From NCBI GenBank assembly GCA_024278755.1, contig JAJRSO010000037.1:1-64000 (forward strand): 64,000 nucleotides of DNA. Reading direction: 5' to 3'. The position numbers and the translations under genes were made by a program. The notes beneath the pieces were generated by a model, which saw nothing but the letters and a program-made list of their open reading frames with translations, was not told the origin of the DNA and did no database searches. Origin of the DNA: Calditrichota bacterium. Its GTDB lineage: Bacteria > Calditrichota > Calditrichia > Calditrichales > Calditrichaceae. This document shows positions 18,201-25,729 of this stretch, piece by piece (position 1 is the stretch's first letter; every line of letters starts with the position of its first letter).

Positions 18201-18332
18201 TCCGCCGGAGTGGAAATGCGCCAGCCACTCGGTGTGGTTAGTATCGGCGGACTGCTGGTTTCTACGCTCTTATCGCTATTCGTAATCCCTGCTTTTTATT
18301 ATATTTTTGAAGATAAAAAGAAAAAAGCGTAA
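15252..18332 (+). CDS. RND efflux permease (AcrB/HAE1-like)
   Basis: The 1026-residue protein has the standard RND layout: TM1, a large periplasmic porter loop, TM2-6, a second loop, and TM8-12 ending FVIPAFYYIFED. TM4 reads GVLVSNSVVVLENI, so the two Asp residues of the AcrB proton relay are Ser-Asn here. TM10 reads GIVVNNAILMLDY. This is a variant relay, perhaps a subfamily trait rather than damage. Length and continuity argue for function. It is the last gene of the TetR-controlled pump operon and is followed by a strong terminator. Confidence 0.92.
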   Translation: MFLAKLSVDRPVLTTVILLVFIIFGGLAYNTLKLNNMPQVEIPYVTVTTIYPGSGPKENETLITKKVENAISTISEIKRIESYNLDGAAISLIEFKLTKNVNVASQEVKDKVDQIINQLPSDAKKPIVQKIDLNAKPIMDLILSGDNIDPRTLFRQANSKLKDRFAQISGVAEVKISGGQEREIRVELKNRIVYKNFISMPQLLGILGSQNVDLPGGTFKILNQEYAARVQGKFKSVEALRNLQISTAFGNKKLGQLADVVDGGKDIIRRTVYFDRKTQKSDSNAVRLSIVKSSDGNEIVVSDAVREVLPEIRKELPRGMHLAIVSDNANFTRSTVEDTMSNIILGIIFTSIVLFLFLFNIRSTIIVALSMPASIISTFLAFQFFDMSLNVMSLMGISVSVGVLVSNSVVVLENIFRHKSLGNSPKEAALKGTTEIAVAVLAATLTNVVVFLPIANMSSMVGMFMKELALAASFSTLFSLLFSFTLTPMLASLMIRKDGETGKMSQKMDRFYQSWDNFYRNILSKSLHNKVTSLVIIAVSFILFIFAVLFYGPRIGFDMMPQSDNGMLQITVELPQEYNIRETGKVLKSIEDKIKDYPGIINIVTELGKTNNVNTGTNMALMDVNFVPVDQREKKLNYYINAFVKEFSDIPNARLITVDYKSGMGGGTAPLQFFLMGQDLEVANRLRTQIMDKIHDVPGLINLDQSARPGKPEITITPNKVKLAETGISAQEIALTVRASLAGITATKYLEDGEEYDITVTMDDASVDSPEKIGRITIPSRRGVMFRLSQLADISFTESYSKILHRDKYVAIQFTGSNAPGVPLGNITSEIENRLNDIQFPPGYKIKWAGMAEMMKEMIADMSFAFILAMLLTYLLLAAILESFIQPIFILLTVPLAIIGVLASLYYTHISFAITSMMAIIMLIGIVVNNAILMLDYTNQLVRERGMDVKSALVEACPTKLKPIIMSSIAIILGMLPLAIGFGSAGVEMRQPLGVVSIGGLLVSTLLSLFVIPAFYYIFEDKKKKA

Positions 18333-18347
18333 CGAGCCATTTAAGAC

Positions 18348-18410
18348 AATGGTCGATTCCCAAACTAAAAGGCCGTGTGGGAATCGACCATTAAAACTTG
18401 TTTATTTTTT
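18348..18410 (+). terminator. Intrinsic terminator of the efflux operon
   Basis: A perfect 15-bp inverted repeat (arms 18348-18362 and 18378-18392, core GGTCGATTCCC) with a 15-nt loop is followed by an A/T-rich stretch ending in TTTTTT. It lies 16 bp after the RND stop codon. Confidence 0.8.
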
Positions 18411-18628
18411 AATAACCGTTTCCATCATTTCGTGTTGTTCTAAAATCCCATTTCCGTGGTGATGTCTGGGACCCGTTCCTTCCCAGTGGTGTAAAACAAG
18501 ATCGGCCGGAAATAATTCCAATATCTCACCCGGTTCAAAAAAGGTTCGAATAGTCCCTTTTCATCCGTAAAAGATTTTTTTTGCTTGCTTACCAAAAACC
18601 TGCTTTGGCGATTTATATTATTGGTCAA
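18402..18628 (-). pseudogene. Frameshifted C-terminal remnant, methyltransferase-like
   Basis: Two minus-strand frames must be joined near 18545 to give a sensible tail: an upstream part ...KSFTDEKGLFEP and a downstream part FEPGEILELFPADLVLHHWEG, then ...HHHGNG...METVIKK, stopping at 18402-18404. The EPGEILELF plus LVLHHWEG pattern resembles the end of class I SAM-dependent methyltransferases; this is a weak similarity by eye. Only the tail is present, because the gene just upstream (18635) is unrelated. An insertion of about 11 bp that nearly duplicates the GAACC region could explain the shift. Confidence 0.4.
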
Positions 18629-18634
18629 AATACA

Positions 18635-19135
18635 TTAAGATAAACCGCAGTATTGTTTAATCTGCCGTTCAAAATCCTGCGGTTCCTCCGGAGAAATTAC
18701 AATGACACGATTCGAAAAACGCAGCACCACGGCGCGTTTATGATCGGTAATATAGGCATGGTAACTGCCCAGCTGTTTATTGCGAAACATTCCCGTATAC
18801 GCAAACAAACCACCGTTTCCCATCGTCCGGATAGAATCGGACAGAGCTTCCGGATCTACGGAGACACGTTTAAGATTGCTTAAATCAATTTTGGTTTTCC
18901 AAAACAAACGCTGAATATAGAGCGTATTCTGCCCCAAAAAATATCCGCGTACCGTAAATAGAGAAATGCCGACAACCAGCAACGGTAAAAGCCATAAAAA
19001 CTGCCCGCCGTTCCGGATGCCGAGTCCGGGGAGAAACTGTAAAACAGGAATGCCTAACATAAAAGCAGAAGCCACAAAGCTCATTATTTTTAACTGTCCG
19101 CTCCAGGGCGCGTTAAAATAGGAAGAAGGACCCAC
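18635..19135 (-). CDS. Bacterial PH-domain membrane protein
   Basis: The 166-residue protein has two hydrophobic helices near the N-terminus (about 16-36 and 46-64). A PH-like beta domain follows (YFLGQNTLYIQRLFWKTKID, LSNLKRVSVDP, AYITDHKRAVVLRFSNRVIVISPEEPQDFERQI). That arrangement fits the bPH_5 or DUF-type bacterial PH membrane proteins, whose functions are mostly unknown. Monocistronic as far as visible. Confidence 0.75.
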   Translation of the reverse strand: MGPSSYFNAPWSGQLKIMSFVASAFMLGIPVLQFLPGLGIRNGGQFLWLLPLLVVGISLFTVRGYFLGQNTLYIQRLFWKTKIDLSNLKRVSVDPEALSDSIRTMGNGGLFAYTGMFRNKQLGSYHAYITDHKRAVVLRFSNRVIVISPEEPQDFERQIKQYCGLS

Positions 19136-19504
19136 ACCTAATTTCCTTTCCTTTAAACCGTATCAACCAGAAAACACAACTATCAAATCCCAGCATATAA
19201 ATAAACGCCAATTGCCAAGATTTAAACGGTTTTTGTTATTTTAGTTTATTCACGATAATTTATATGGTCTTTTTATAAAAGAGTCCACTATAAAAACCAC
19301 GAATTTACACGAATCTATTCAATTTAATTTCAATAAAAACAATCCGTTTCTTTCTGTGGAAATCAGTGGCTATGCCTTTTTAGACTGGACTCATAAAACA
19401 TATGAACAGATTAATCTTTTACCAAAAATCTTTAATCGGTAGCTATAAGCCAATCACTGTTCACTATTTATTATTCCCTTCGACTACGCTCAGGGCTGGC
19501 ATTG
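19136..19504. other. Spacer with degenerate repeats
   Basis: No gene is seen. Around 19297-19315 the motif CCACGAATTTACACGAAT repeats ACGAAT at a 9-bp step, as in other spacers of the window. At 19476-19495 CCCTTCGACTACGCTCAGGG forms a small imperfect hairpin, a sequence type I associate with dispersed REP-like elements. It borders the end of the interrupted lipase gene. Confidence 0.5.
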
Positions 19505-20335
19505 TTAAACGTGCTTTTCCAGCCAGTCCGAAAGGTCCTGTAATACTTTTTCTTTTTCGATGTCATTATGTGATTAGTGACGTCCGTCCGGGTAGACAAT
19601 CCGTTGTTTATCTGCAAAGGTTACGTTCTCAAAAAAAACGGCGCTGCCCTGCGGATCGACCAAGACATCCGCCTCACCATGAACAATTAATAACGGAAGG
19701 TTTATTTTATCCGCGTGTGCCTGTGTCCATTCCGTAGCCGCCGTAATCTCCGTGCCAAAACGGGCCGAGGCCATACTGTGCACCAGCGGATCCTGCTCGT
19801 AGGCTTTAGTTACTTCCGGATCGCGGGAAATGGTATTGACATCCAGTTTGGTGTCAATGGAAAATCCCGGCCAGATTTTAGACATAATTTTACTCAGCAT
19901 AAGCAGTAGCGGAGAAATACCCGGTTGTGACAACAGCGGCCCGGAAGCGACTACACCTTCTAAACCTTGCGGGTTCGCGATCACATAATTCAGAACGATT
20001 AAGCCGCCGAGACTATGCCCCATCAAAAACAGCGGCGTATTTTTTTGTTCCTCCTGCACAACATCGAGAAAACGATGTACATCTTCTGTGAATTCTTTCC
20101 ATTGCAATATGTGTCCGCGCTGTCCGGGCGATTTTCCATGCCCGCGGTGATCGAATCCGTAAACGGCAAATCCTAGGGGCAGCAGTTTATTTACCACGTT
20201 CATATAGCGGCCACTGTGTTCGCCAAAACCGTGAACAATGGCAACCACCGCTTTTGTTTCGCCTTCCGGCAGCCAGGATTGATAAAAGAGAGATAAATTC
20301 TCATAACCGCTAAACGTACTTTCAGAATGTTTCAT
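19505..20335 (-). pseudogene. Monoacylglycerol-lipase-like alpha/beta hydrolase with a late in-frame TAA
   Basis: The start is placed at 20335 (MKHSESTFSGYENL), where GGAG lies 7 nt upstream. Visible motifs: VAIVHGFGEHSGRY, YGFDHRGHGKS, nucleophile GHSLGGL, acid in HGEADVLVDP, and a last His in YPDGRH. TAA at 19574-19576 (codon 254) then interrupts, but the same frame continues SHNDIEKEKVLQDLSDWLEK to a TAA at 19505. Homologues typically have His-Glu followed by HND-EKE, so GAA to TAA is the likely change. The catalytic His survives as the final residue; the last helix (about 22 residues) would be lost. Activity of the shortened form is uncertain. Confidence 0.75.
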
Positions 20336-20428
20336 TGTTTTCTCCAGAATTAGGTTTAGGGAAATGTAATCATTTGTAAGTTCATTTCCAATCCGCAGGA
20401 TAGCGGGCAGGTAAAGGCGGGAATTTAG

Positions 20429-21206
20429 TTTCCTCTTTACATACATTTCTGGTTCCCCGCCTGCCCGGGGATGACTTTCTCCTGAACCCATAAATAGTCA
20501 TTCCCACGAAGGTGGGAATCCAGTTAATCTTGTAATAAATTATCTTCGTACAAGTCCCGCCAATCTGGATTTGATTCCTCAATCAAACGAATTTTCCATG
20601 CACGATTCCATTTTTTGAGCTGTTTTTCTCTTATTATAGCATCTCGAATATCATCATATCTTTCTGCATAAACCAGAATATGTACTTTGTATTTCTTTGT
20701 AAATCCATCGTGTAAATCATTTTTGTGTTCATAAATGCGGCGAGCAATATTATTGGTGACACCAACATAAAGTGTTCCATTCCTTTTACTGGCAAGAATG
20801 TAGACATAGGCAGACATTTTTAAACTCTTTTAGTTTATTTTTACCTCTGGTTCCCCGCCTGCGCGGGGATGACTTTCTCCTGAACCCATAAATAGTCATT
20901 CCCACAAAAGTGGAAATCCAGTTTCCTCTTTACATACATTTCTGGTTCCCCGCCTGCGCGGGGATGACTTTCTCCTGAACCCATAAATAGTCATTCCCAC
21001 AAAAGTGGAAATCCAGTTTCCTCTTTACATACATTTCTGGTTCCCCGCCTGCCCGGGGATGACTTTTTCCTGAACCCATAAATAGTCATTCCCACGAAGG
21101 TGGGAATCCAGTTTCCTCTTTACATACATTTCTGGTTCCCCGCCTGCGCGGGGATGACTTTTTCCTGAACCCATAAATAGTCATTCCCACAAAGGTGGGA
21201 ATCCAG
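20429..21206. repeat. REPIN-like tandem array (five 75-bp cores) enclosing a GIY-YIG gene
   Basis: Cores of 75 bp run from CTGG to CCAG at 20449-20523, 20847-20921, 20942-21016, 21037-21111 and 21132-21206. Each core holds two inverted hairpins: TTCCCCGCC-TGC-GCGGGGATGACT, and AGTCATTCCCAC with GGTGGGAATCCAG, so it looks like a REP doublet. Cores 1-4 are joined by an identical 20-bp linker (TTTCCTCTTTACATACATTT), giving a 95-bp period. Between cores 0 and 1 the linker is replaced by the GIY-YIG gene. A degenerate core end (about 20410-20428) precedes the first linker. Confidence 0.85.
20524..20817 (-). CDS. Small GIY-YIG endonuclease-family protein
   Basis: The 97-residue protein has the compact GIY-YIG domain of the YhbQ/UPF0213 kind: YVYILAS and LYVGVTNNIARRIYEHK contain the two catalytic Tyr and Arg positions, and a Glu follows in the AIIREKQLKKWNRAWK helix. 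Its stop codon directly abuts the CCAG end of a repeat core, and its 5' flank runs into the next core. The gene thus takes the place of a 20-bp linker in the array, suggesting that gene and repeats move or spread together. Endonuclease activity is inferred from the family. Confidence 0.85.
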   Translation of the reverse strand: MSAYVYILASKRNGTLYVGVTNNIARRIYEHKNDLHDGFTKKYKVHILVYAERYDDIRDAIIREKQLKKWNRAWKIRLIEESNPDWRDLYEDNLLQD

Positions 21207-21238
21207 TTTCCTTTTTATAAAGGCCTTCGGGGGTGACG

Positions 21239-22267
21239 CTAATCAAGCACCGCTGTGTTGGGGAAATAGGTACTCCAGGCAAACCAGTAAGCCACCGTAA
21301 CCGGAACTGCCTCCAGACGCGTCCCTTTCAATTCTCCTTTAACACAAATACCCTGCGCCAAATCCCAGAGAGAATGTGTGGCCATATCTGTATACAAACG
21401 CATCTGTTTTTGTTTTTCAAATGTAAAACGTTCATTTCTAAAAACCCGCACGCCCCCGTCTTCTGATTTTAAAATTAAAATCTTCGATTCTCCCAATACA
21501 GTGCCGAGCAGCTTATCAACCGTTAGCACTTCGTCCACTACGGCCAGAGTATGTACGCCGTAACGGATTCCGTAAATCAGTTTTTTGCCTGGCATTTTAT
21601 CCTTTAACCAGGAGGTTCGAAACAAGCCCAGCAATTTTGGGTTTTTAAAATATTTTTCATATGCCGAAGATCGGATTTGTTCATTCTTTTTCAATACTTT
21701 CGTTTGCGGATGCTGCTTGTACCAGGCAGACCAGCTTGTTTGCACTGCCGGCAGTGTTTTTAATACGTTTCCTTTTAACGGTCCCTGCAGCGCTTCACCA
21801 ACCACATGACTCCATAAACTACCCGTTTCTTTATCCATCATCACCAGGCTGTTTCGCCACAGCATGCCGCTGACAATGAGCGTGATTACCTGGTTAGCAA
21901 TTTTCCTGACGTACACGACGCCTGTATGACAAAGCGGTCACCAGGTGACGGCAACAGGGATATCCCCAAAATAATCGTTTACAATTTCGTGATGATCCAA
22001 TTGCCAAAGCGAATAGGCGTGTGCTTCTCCGTTTATCAATAAACCCATTACCGGTTCATCGGGGGACATTTGCGTAGCGGCCACAGTACCGGTGACGTAA
22101 AGCGGTTTGGTAATTGCCGGAATGACATTCGGATCTAATAGTTTAAAAAGCGTATCGCCTTTGATGACGGTTACCGCCTGCGGCGACTTGCCCTGGGAGA
22201 AAACACTTACGGGAATAAGAAAAAAGATATAAACGAGTACAAAAGAATAAAACTTTGACTTAGGCAT
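21239..22267 (-). CDS. DUF3179 protein with in-frame UGA at a CxxC position (candidate selenoprotein)
   Basis: Translation from 22267 gives a signal peptide (to about residue 25) and then DUF3179 sequence. The UGA codon at 21938-21940 falls in VTW-UGA-PLCHTG at residue 110. The same frame continues for 232 residues with family motifs (TGSLWSHVVGEALQGPLKG, then LPAVQTSW) and ends at 21239. DUF3179 proteins normally read VTxCPLC here, so UGA replaces the first Cys of a CxxC pair and creates UxxC, the classic selenocysteine arrangement. A small hairpin with a G-starting loop lies about 15 nt after the UGA. Read without recoding, the gene is split into two pieces. The alternative is a Cys-to-stop mutation, and nearby genes do carry nonsense codons. 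No Sec machinery lies in the window. Confidence 0.65.
21910..21928 (-). promoter_or_regulatory. Candidate bacterial SECIS hairpin
   Basis: On the mRNA, CATACA and TGTACG pair (four continuous base pairs TACA/TGTA plus C-G beyond an A-C mismatch) around the loop GGCGTCG. The loop starts 16 nt after the UGA, and G is its first base. That agrees with the usual bacterial SECIS rules, but the stem is short. Confidence 0.4.
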
Positions 22268-22364
22268 TTTACAGAACCCTCATTAATTTAAGCGATCGTA
22301 ACCGGGATATGAATCAGATAAAAAATAGCAAATTATATTTAAGAATCAAATGGGGCAAAAAGTT

Positions 22365-22826
22365 TTATACTTTTAGCGGATCCTGTATGGATGAAGGATT
22401 CCAATACTTTTTTAAAATATGTTTAATATTGCGGCAATCGGCAAATTCCGAATACACCGGACAGATGCTGCAATCTTCTGTTCCGCAAACAGAGTCTGCA
22501 TTTTTAGAAATCCAGCAGGGATCCTGGGAATCCTGATAAGCCGGACAGTTTTGTCTTTCTTCTTCGGAACAGTTTTTTATTTTCCAACAGGGCAGAGTCG
22601 AAAATACCATGCGGATTCCCGCTAAATTCAGACCTTTTTCATTGATCATATCACGAATACAGGCAATGCGCTGAATGTCCTTGTCTGTATACGAACGGTG
22701 CTGTCCTTTGCTCTTTTGCGGAAGAATTAAGCCTTCGTTTTCGTATAAACGCAGAGTAGCGACAGAAATCCCAAACATTTTAGCCACGACGCCAATCGGA
22801 TAAAGAATAGATTCATTTATTTTCAT
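22365..22826 (-). CDS. MerR-family regulator with Cys-rich C-terminus
   Basis: The 153-residue protein has the MerR winged helix (YPIGVVAKMFGISVATLRLYENEGL, then HRSYTDKDIQRI) followed by eight Cys at about 80, 86, 94, 104, 114, 119, 122 and 131 (PCWKIKNC, NCPAY, PCW, CGTEDCSICPVY). The pattern suggests a metal or Fe-S/thiol sensor domain. The gene at 26170 encodes a paralogue with the same Cys layout. It lies between the DsrE-like gene and the DUF3179 gene, all on the minus strand. MerR proteins usually act at promoters with long spacers; its target is not shown. Confidence 0.85.
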   Translation of the reverse strand: MKINESILYPIGVVAKMFGISVATLRLYENEGLILPQKSKGQHRSYTDKDIQRIACIRDMINEKGLNLAGIRMVFSTLPCWKIKNCSEEERQNCPAYQDSQDPCWISKNADSVCGTEDCSICPVYSEFADCRNIKHILKKYWNPSSIQDPLKV

Positions 22827-22859
22827 AGAAGCGATCGAATTAAAAGATTATATAACAGA

Positions 22860-22889
22860 AAGCCCCGGCAGTTTGGATGACCGGGGCTT
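22860..22889 (-). terminator. Terminator after the sulfur operon
   Basis: On the minus strand AAGCCCCGG and CCGGGGCTT form a 9-bp GC-rich stem with a 12-nt loop, followed by TCTGTTAT. It lies 13 bp after the DsrE-like stop. Some read-through into merR is possible since the T-run is weak. Confidence 0.65.
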
Positions 22890-22901
22890 AAGCCGATACA
22901 A

Positions 22902-23410
22902 TTAAATAAAAATAATGGGACCGCCGGCCGCTTTTTCATAAAACTGACCAACCGTCAGGACTTCGTCCACTTCATCCACTAAATCATCCTTCTGCAGTTT
23001 AAACATATCCATTGCCAGTTTACAGGCATAAATATTTCCACCGGCGTCACTAATCATTTCCAAAAACTCATCCACCGGCGGAATATCAAGATTTTCCATT
23101 TCATTTTTCATCAGCCAGCTTGCAAAATTAGAGATCCCCGGAACCGCGCCTAACAGAGTGGGAAAAGGCATGGTAATGGGCATTTTTAACATGGGCATTG
23201 CCATATTCAACGCGGGATTTCCAACCGTTGAAACACGAAGCTTTTTTACCATTTTTTTAGCAGGGCGTTTAAGCCGAAGAACGTAAAAAAGATATTTGCT
23301 TCCATGCCTTCCATACGGGCGCCGTTCCCCATTATCAGACCCGGATAGACGCCTTCGAGTGAACCCTGAGCCACAATAATTGATACTTTTTTAATTTTTT
23401 CTTCTGCCAT
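22902..23410 (-). CDS. DsrE-family protein split by an A7 frameshift site
   Basis: An ATG at 23410 with GGAG upstream opens MAEEKIKKVSIIVAQGS, then YPGLIMGNGARMEG, and ends after 54 residues at TAA 23246-23248. Just before this is CTA-AAA-AAA-TGG, containing the slippery heptamer A-AAA-AAA. Shifting -1 continues as MVKKLRVSTVGNPALNM to 22902, with the conserved Cys in GGNIYACKLAMDMF. The joined product (about 169 residues) has the length and order of a DsrE2-like protein. The downstream part can also start at the ATG overlapping the upstream stop (ATGGTAA). Programmed -1 shifting, transcriptional slippage, a one-base deletion and a homopolymer sequencing error are all possible. Role: sulfur-relay or membrane-linked sulfur handling with the adjacent TusE/DsrC and SQR. 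Confidence 0.7.
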
Positions 23411-23434
23411 TTTTTTTCTCCGATTAAAATTAAA

Positions 23435-23752
23435 TTAAACGCAACCGTGTGGTTTAGACAGTCCGGCAACGTACGATGCTTTTTTACCAGGACCTTCAGG
23501 AAAGAGATCGTATAAATCCTTAGTAGGGATTCCGCCGGCATTTTTCATACGCCGGATTGAGGGGACCTGTCCTTTTTCCGCAAAATCCTTACGCATAAAG
23601 CGAACTACTTTCCAGTGTCCTTCCGTCAGTTCGGAAATCCCCATATCGGCAGCCAGCTCGGGCGCCATTTCTTCTGTCCAGTCATCCGGATTTACCAAAA
23701 AGCCCTCTTCATCTACCTGTACGGTTTTACCCGCAATTATTTTCTCAGCCAT
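23435..23752 (-). CDS. TusE/DsrC-family sulfur-carrier protein
   Basis: The start at 23752 (MAEKIIAGKTVQVD) has AGGAG 8 nt upstream; a longer start adds 12 residues unlike the family. The 105-residue product has DEEGFLVNPDDWTEEMA, the EGHWKVVRFMR helix and the C-terminal arm ending GLSKPHGCV. The penultimate Cys104 (CysB) is present, while the position 11 residues before it, Cys in true DsrC, is Ser93. This fits a TusE-like carrier that holds persulfide on one Cys rather than a DsrC that forms a trisulfide. It sits between DUF1641 and DsrE genes. Confidence 0.88.
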   Translation of the reverse strand: MAEKIIAGKTVQVDEEGFLVNPDDWTEEMAPELAADMGISELTEGHWKVVRFMRKDFAEKGQVPSIRRMKNAGGIPTKDLYDLFPEGPGKKASYVAGLSKPHGCV

Positions 23753-23794
23753 ATCAAATCTCCTAAAGTTTAAATTATGTATACTCAAGTGTAT

Positions 23795-24463
23795 TTATTC
23801 CCCCGGCCCAGCCATATTTTTTACAAATTCAAGCGAAAAGGCAATGCCTTTCTTTACCTCGGGATCCCGTAATTGTCTCATTAAATATAACAACGAAACA
23901 TCCCCTTTAATATCCACATCCATTTTTTTGAAAAAGGATAAGGCATTATTCACAGAGCCAAGCATTTCCGGCTGTGTCATCCCTTTAACGGTAAGCAAAA
24001 TGGCGCCGATATTTTCGCGCAGTAAACGCACATCTTCCACGTTAAATGTGGTTACAACAGTATCCACAATTTTAAGCGCCTCTCCGAAAAATTCGAAATA
24101 TCCTTTTTTATCAAATTCATTTAAGGTGTCCAAAATTTCATCAAAGATTTGTTTTCCCAGCGGTTGCAGGTCACGGAACAGATCTTCCGCCCCCTCCAGT
24201 TGCGTGAGCATCTTGCTCAGATTACGTGTGTTTCGCAGCAGTTTTTTTACAAGATGAATCAAATCGGATGTGTCAAAATAAGGCGCCACATCTTCCAGTT
24301 CTTCCACAGCGGCGTCAAACATATCCTTACCGATTAGAGCAAGATCATTCTTTAACTCCTGCATTTCCATATTCCGCGCCTGATTCTGTTGAAGCTGGTC
24401 GGTTATGAGATCAAGCTTTTTATGAATGGCGCTGATTTCGAATTCAATAGTTTTAGTGTCCAT
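23795..24463 (-). CDS. DUF1641 family protein
   Basis: The 222-residue, mostly helical, acidic protein has the DUF1641 style (VTTFNVEDVRLLRENIGAILLTVKGMTQPEM, then LGSVNNALSFFK and ending VKKGIAFSLEFVKNMA). No membrane helix or cofactor motif is visible. DUF1641 proteins commonly neighbour sulfide:quinone reductases and related oxidoreductases; that link, not a known activity, is the basis for a sulfur role. It starts 1 bp after the SQR stop. Confidence 0.85.
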   Translation of the reverse strand: MDTKTIEFEISAIHKKLDLITDQLQQNQARNMEMQELKNDLALIGKDMFDAAVEELEDVAPYFDTSDLIHLVKKLLRNTRNLSKMLTQLEGAEDLFRDLQPLGKQIFDEILDTLNEFDKKGYFEFFGEALKIVDTVVTTFNVEDVRLLRENIGAILLTVKGMTQPEMLGSVNNALSFFKKMDVDIKGDVSLLYLMRQLRDPEVKKGIAFSLEFVKNMAGPGE

Positions 24464-24464
24464 C

Positions 24465-25697
24465 TTATTGCCTCTTCTTTCCCGCCATGGTCATCTGTGC
24501 TTCAATGGGCAACTCGGCGCCTTTTAATAACAGATTCCAGTAAACCCAGCGAAAGGTCATTTTACCCCAATGGTTCATTCGGGTTTCTTCTAACAGAGAA
24601 AAGGGGCCAACGCCTGGTAAGGGAAATTTCCCGGGTAACGGTTCCACATCATAATTAAAATCAATTAAAATACCTTTGCCAAATCCAGATTCGATAAAAC
24701 AATTGGCATGACCGTCAAACGCCTTCTTTAACGGACGTCCATCGATGGCACGCTGAAAATTTTCGAACAGTACGTCCGCCTCGAAATGGGCAACGGAACC
24801 GGCTTTGGAACTGGGCAGATCCGTGGCGTCACCAATCACAAAGATGTTCTCATATTCTTTAGACTGAAGCGTATTCGGATCGGTTGGAATGAAGTTTAAG
24901 TCATCTCCCATGTCCGAACGCTCTATAAGGTCGGAACCCATATTGGTAGGTATGGTAACCAGTAAATCATAATTAATCTCTTTATCGTCAAAGGAAATGA
25001 TTTTGTTATTGGCGCTATCCACCCGGCCGGTGCCGAAATCCGAAACGATATGAACATTCTTTTTCTCCAGAAACTGGCCTAAAAACTTTGATGCAATGGG
25101 TTTTGTGAAAGCGCCCGGCAAGGGCGTTACATATTCAATTTCAACCTTGTCACGAATCCCCTGTTCCGTAAACCACCAGTCGGCAAGGAAGACAAATTCG
25201 AGCGGAGCGACCGGACATTTAATGGGCATCTCTACAATATTTAAAACCATCTTCCCGCCTTCCCAATACTTAAGGAAGTTACGTAGGGCAAGAGCGCCTT
25301 CGATGGTATAAAAATCAAAAATGTTTTTATACCAACCGTCTCCGGCCATGCCTTCCGTCTCAGCAGGATGTACCTTGCTGCCTGTGGCAATTATTAGATA
25401 ATCATAACTTATTATTTTACCATCGGCTAATTTAACGCGGTTCTTTTTGGGTTCAATTACGTCAATTTTGGACATGATCACATCAACGCCCGGAGGATAA
25501 AAATCGCGTTTGGGTTTGATGACATCTTGTTTATTATAAATCCCAAAAGGGATAAACAGAAAGCCCGGCTGATAATAATGTGTTTCAAATTCATCGATCA
25601 GCGTGATCTGCCATTCCTGTTCGTCCAGCACAGGCCTGAGTTTATTTACCATCATGGTTCCGGCTGTACCGCCGCCGAGGATTAATAGACGTTTCAT
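24465..25697 (-). CDS. Sulfide:quinone oxidoreductase-like flavoprotein
   Basis: The 410-residue protein opens with the FAD-binding LLILGGGTAGTMMVNKL, has a second nucleotide motif region (YDYLIIATGSKVHP) and the FAD-pyrophosphate motif IFVIGDATDLPSSKAG. Two Cys, Cys161 in IKCPVAPLEF and Cys333 in ANCFIE, are placed as in SQR-type enzymes that form a redox-active disulfide/persulfide. The C-terminal region FRWVYWNLLLKGAELP could be an amphipathic membrane-binding helix. It likely oxidises sulfide to polysulfide or persulfide and reduces quinone at the inner membrane. First enzyme gene of the operon, 32 bp after the merR-like gene. Confidence 0.85.
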   Translation of the reverse strand: MKRLLILGGGTAGTMMVNKLRPVLDEQEWQITLIDEFETHYYQPGFLFIPFGIYNKQDVIKPKRDFYPPGVDVIMSKIDVIEPKKNRVKLADGKIISYDYLIIATGSKVHPAETEGMAGDGWYKNIFDFYTIEGALALRNFLKYWEGGKMVLNIVEMPIKCPVAPLEFVFLADWWFTEQGIRDKVEIEYVTPLPGAFTKPIASKFLGQFLEKKNVHIVSDFGTGRVDSANNKIISFDDKEINYDLLVTIPTNMGSDLIERSDMGDDLNFIPTDPNTLQSKEYENIFVIGDATDLPSSKAGSVAHFEADVLFENFQRAIDGRPLKKAFDGHANCFIESGFGKGILIDFNYDVEPLPGKFPLPGVGPFSLLEETRMNHWGKMTFRWVYWNLLLKGAELPIEAQMTMAGKKRQ

Positions 25698-25729
25698 ACG
25701 AATTCCTTTCTATTTAACGCAGATAATTA

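Noticed and set aside
18440-18628. A 62-codon minus-strand gene read in one frame
   Set aside because: The downstream half only makes sense in another frame, so it is better described as a frameshifted remnant.
20429-21206. CRISPR array
   Set aside because: Repeat cores are 75 bp with an identical linker rather than unique spacers, and there are no cas genes.
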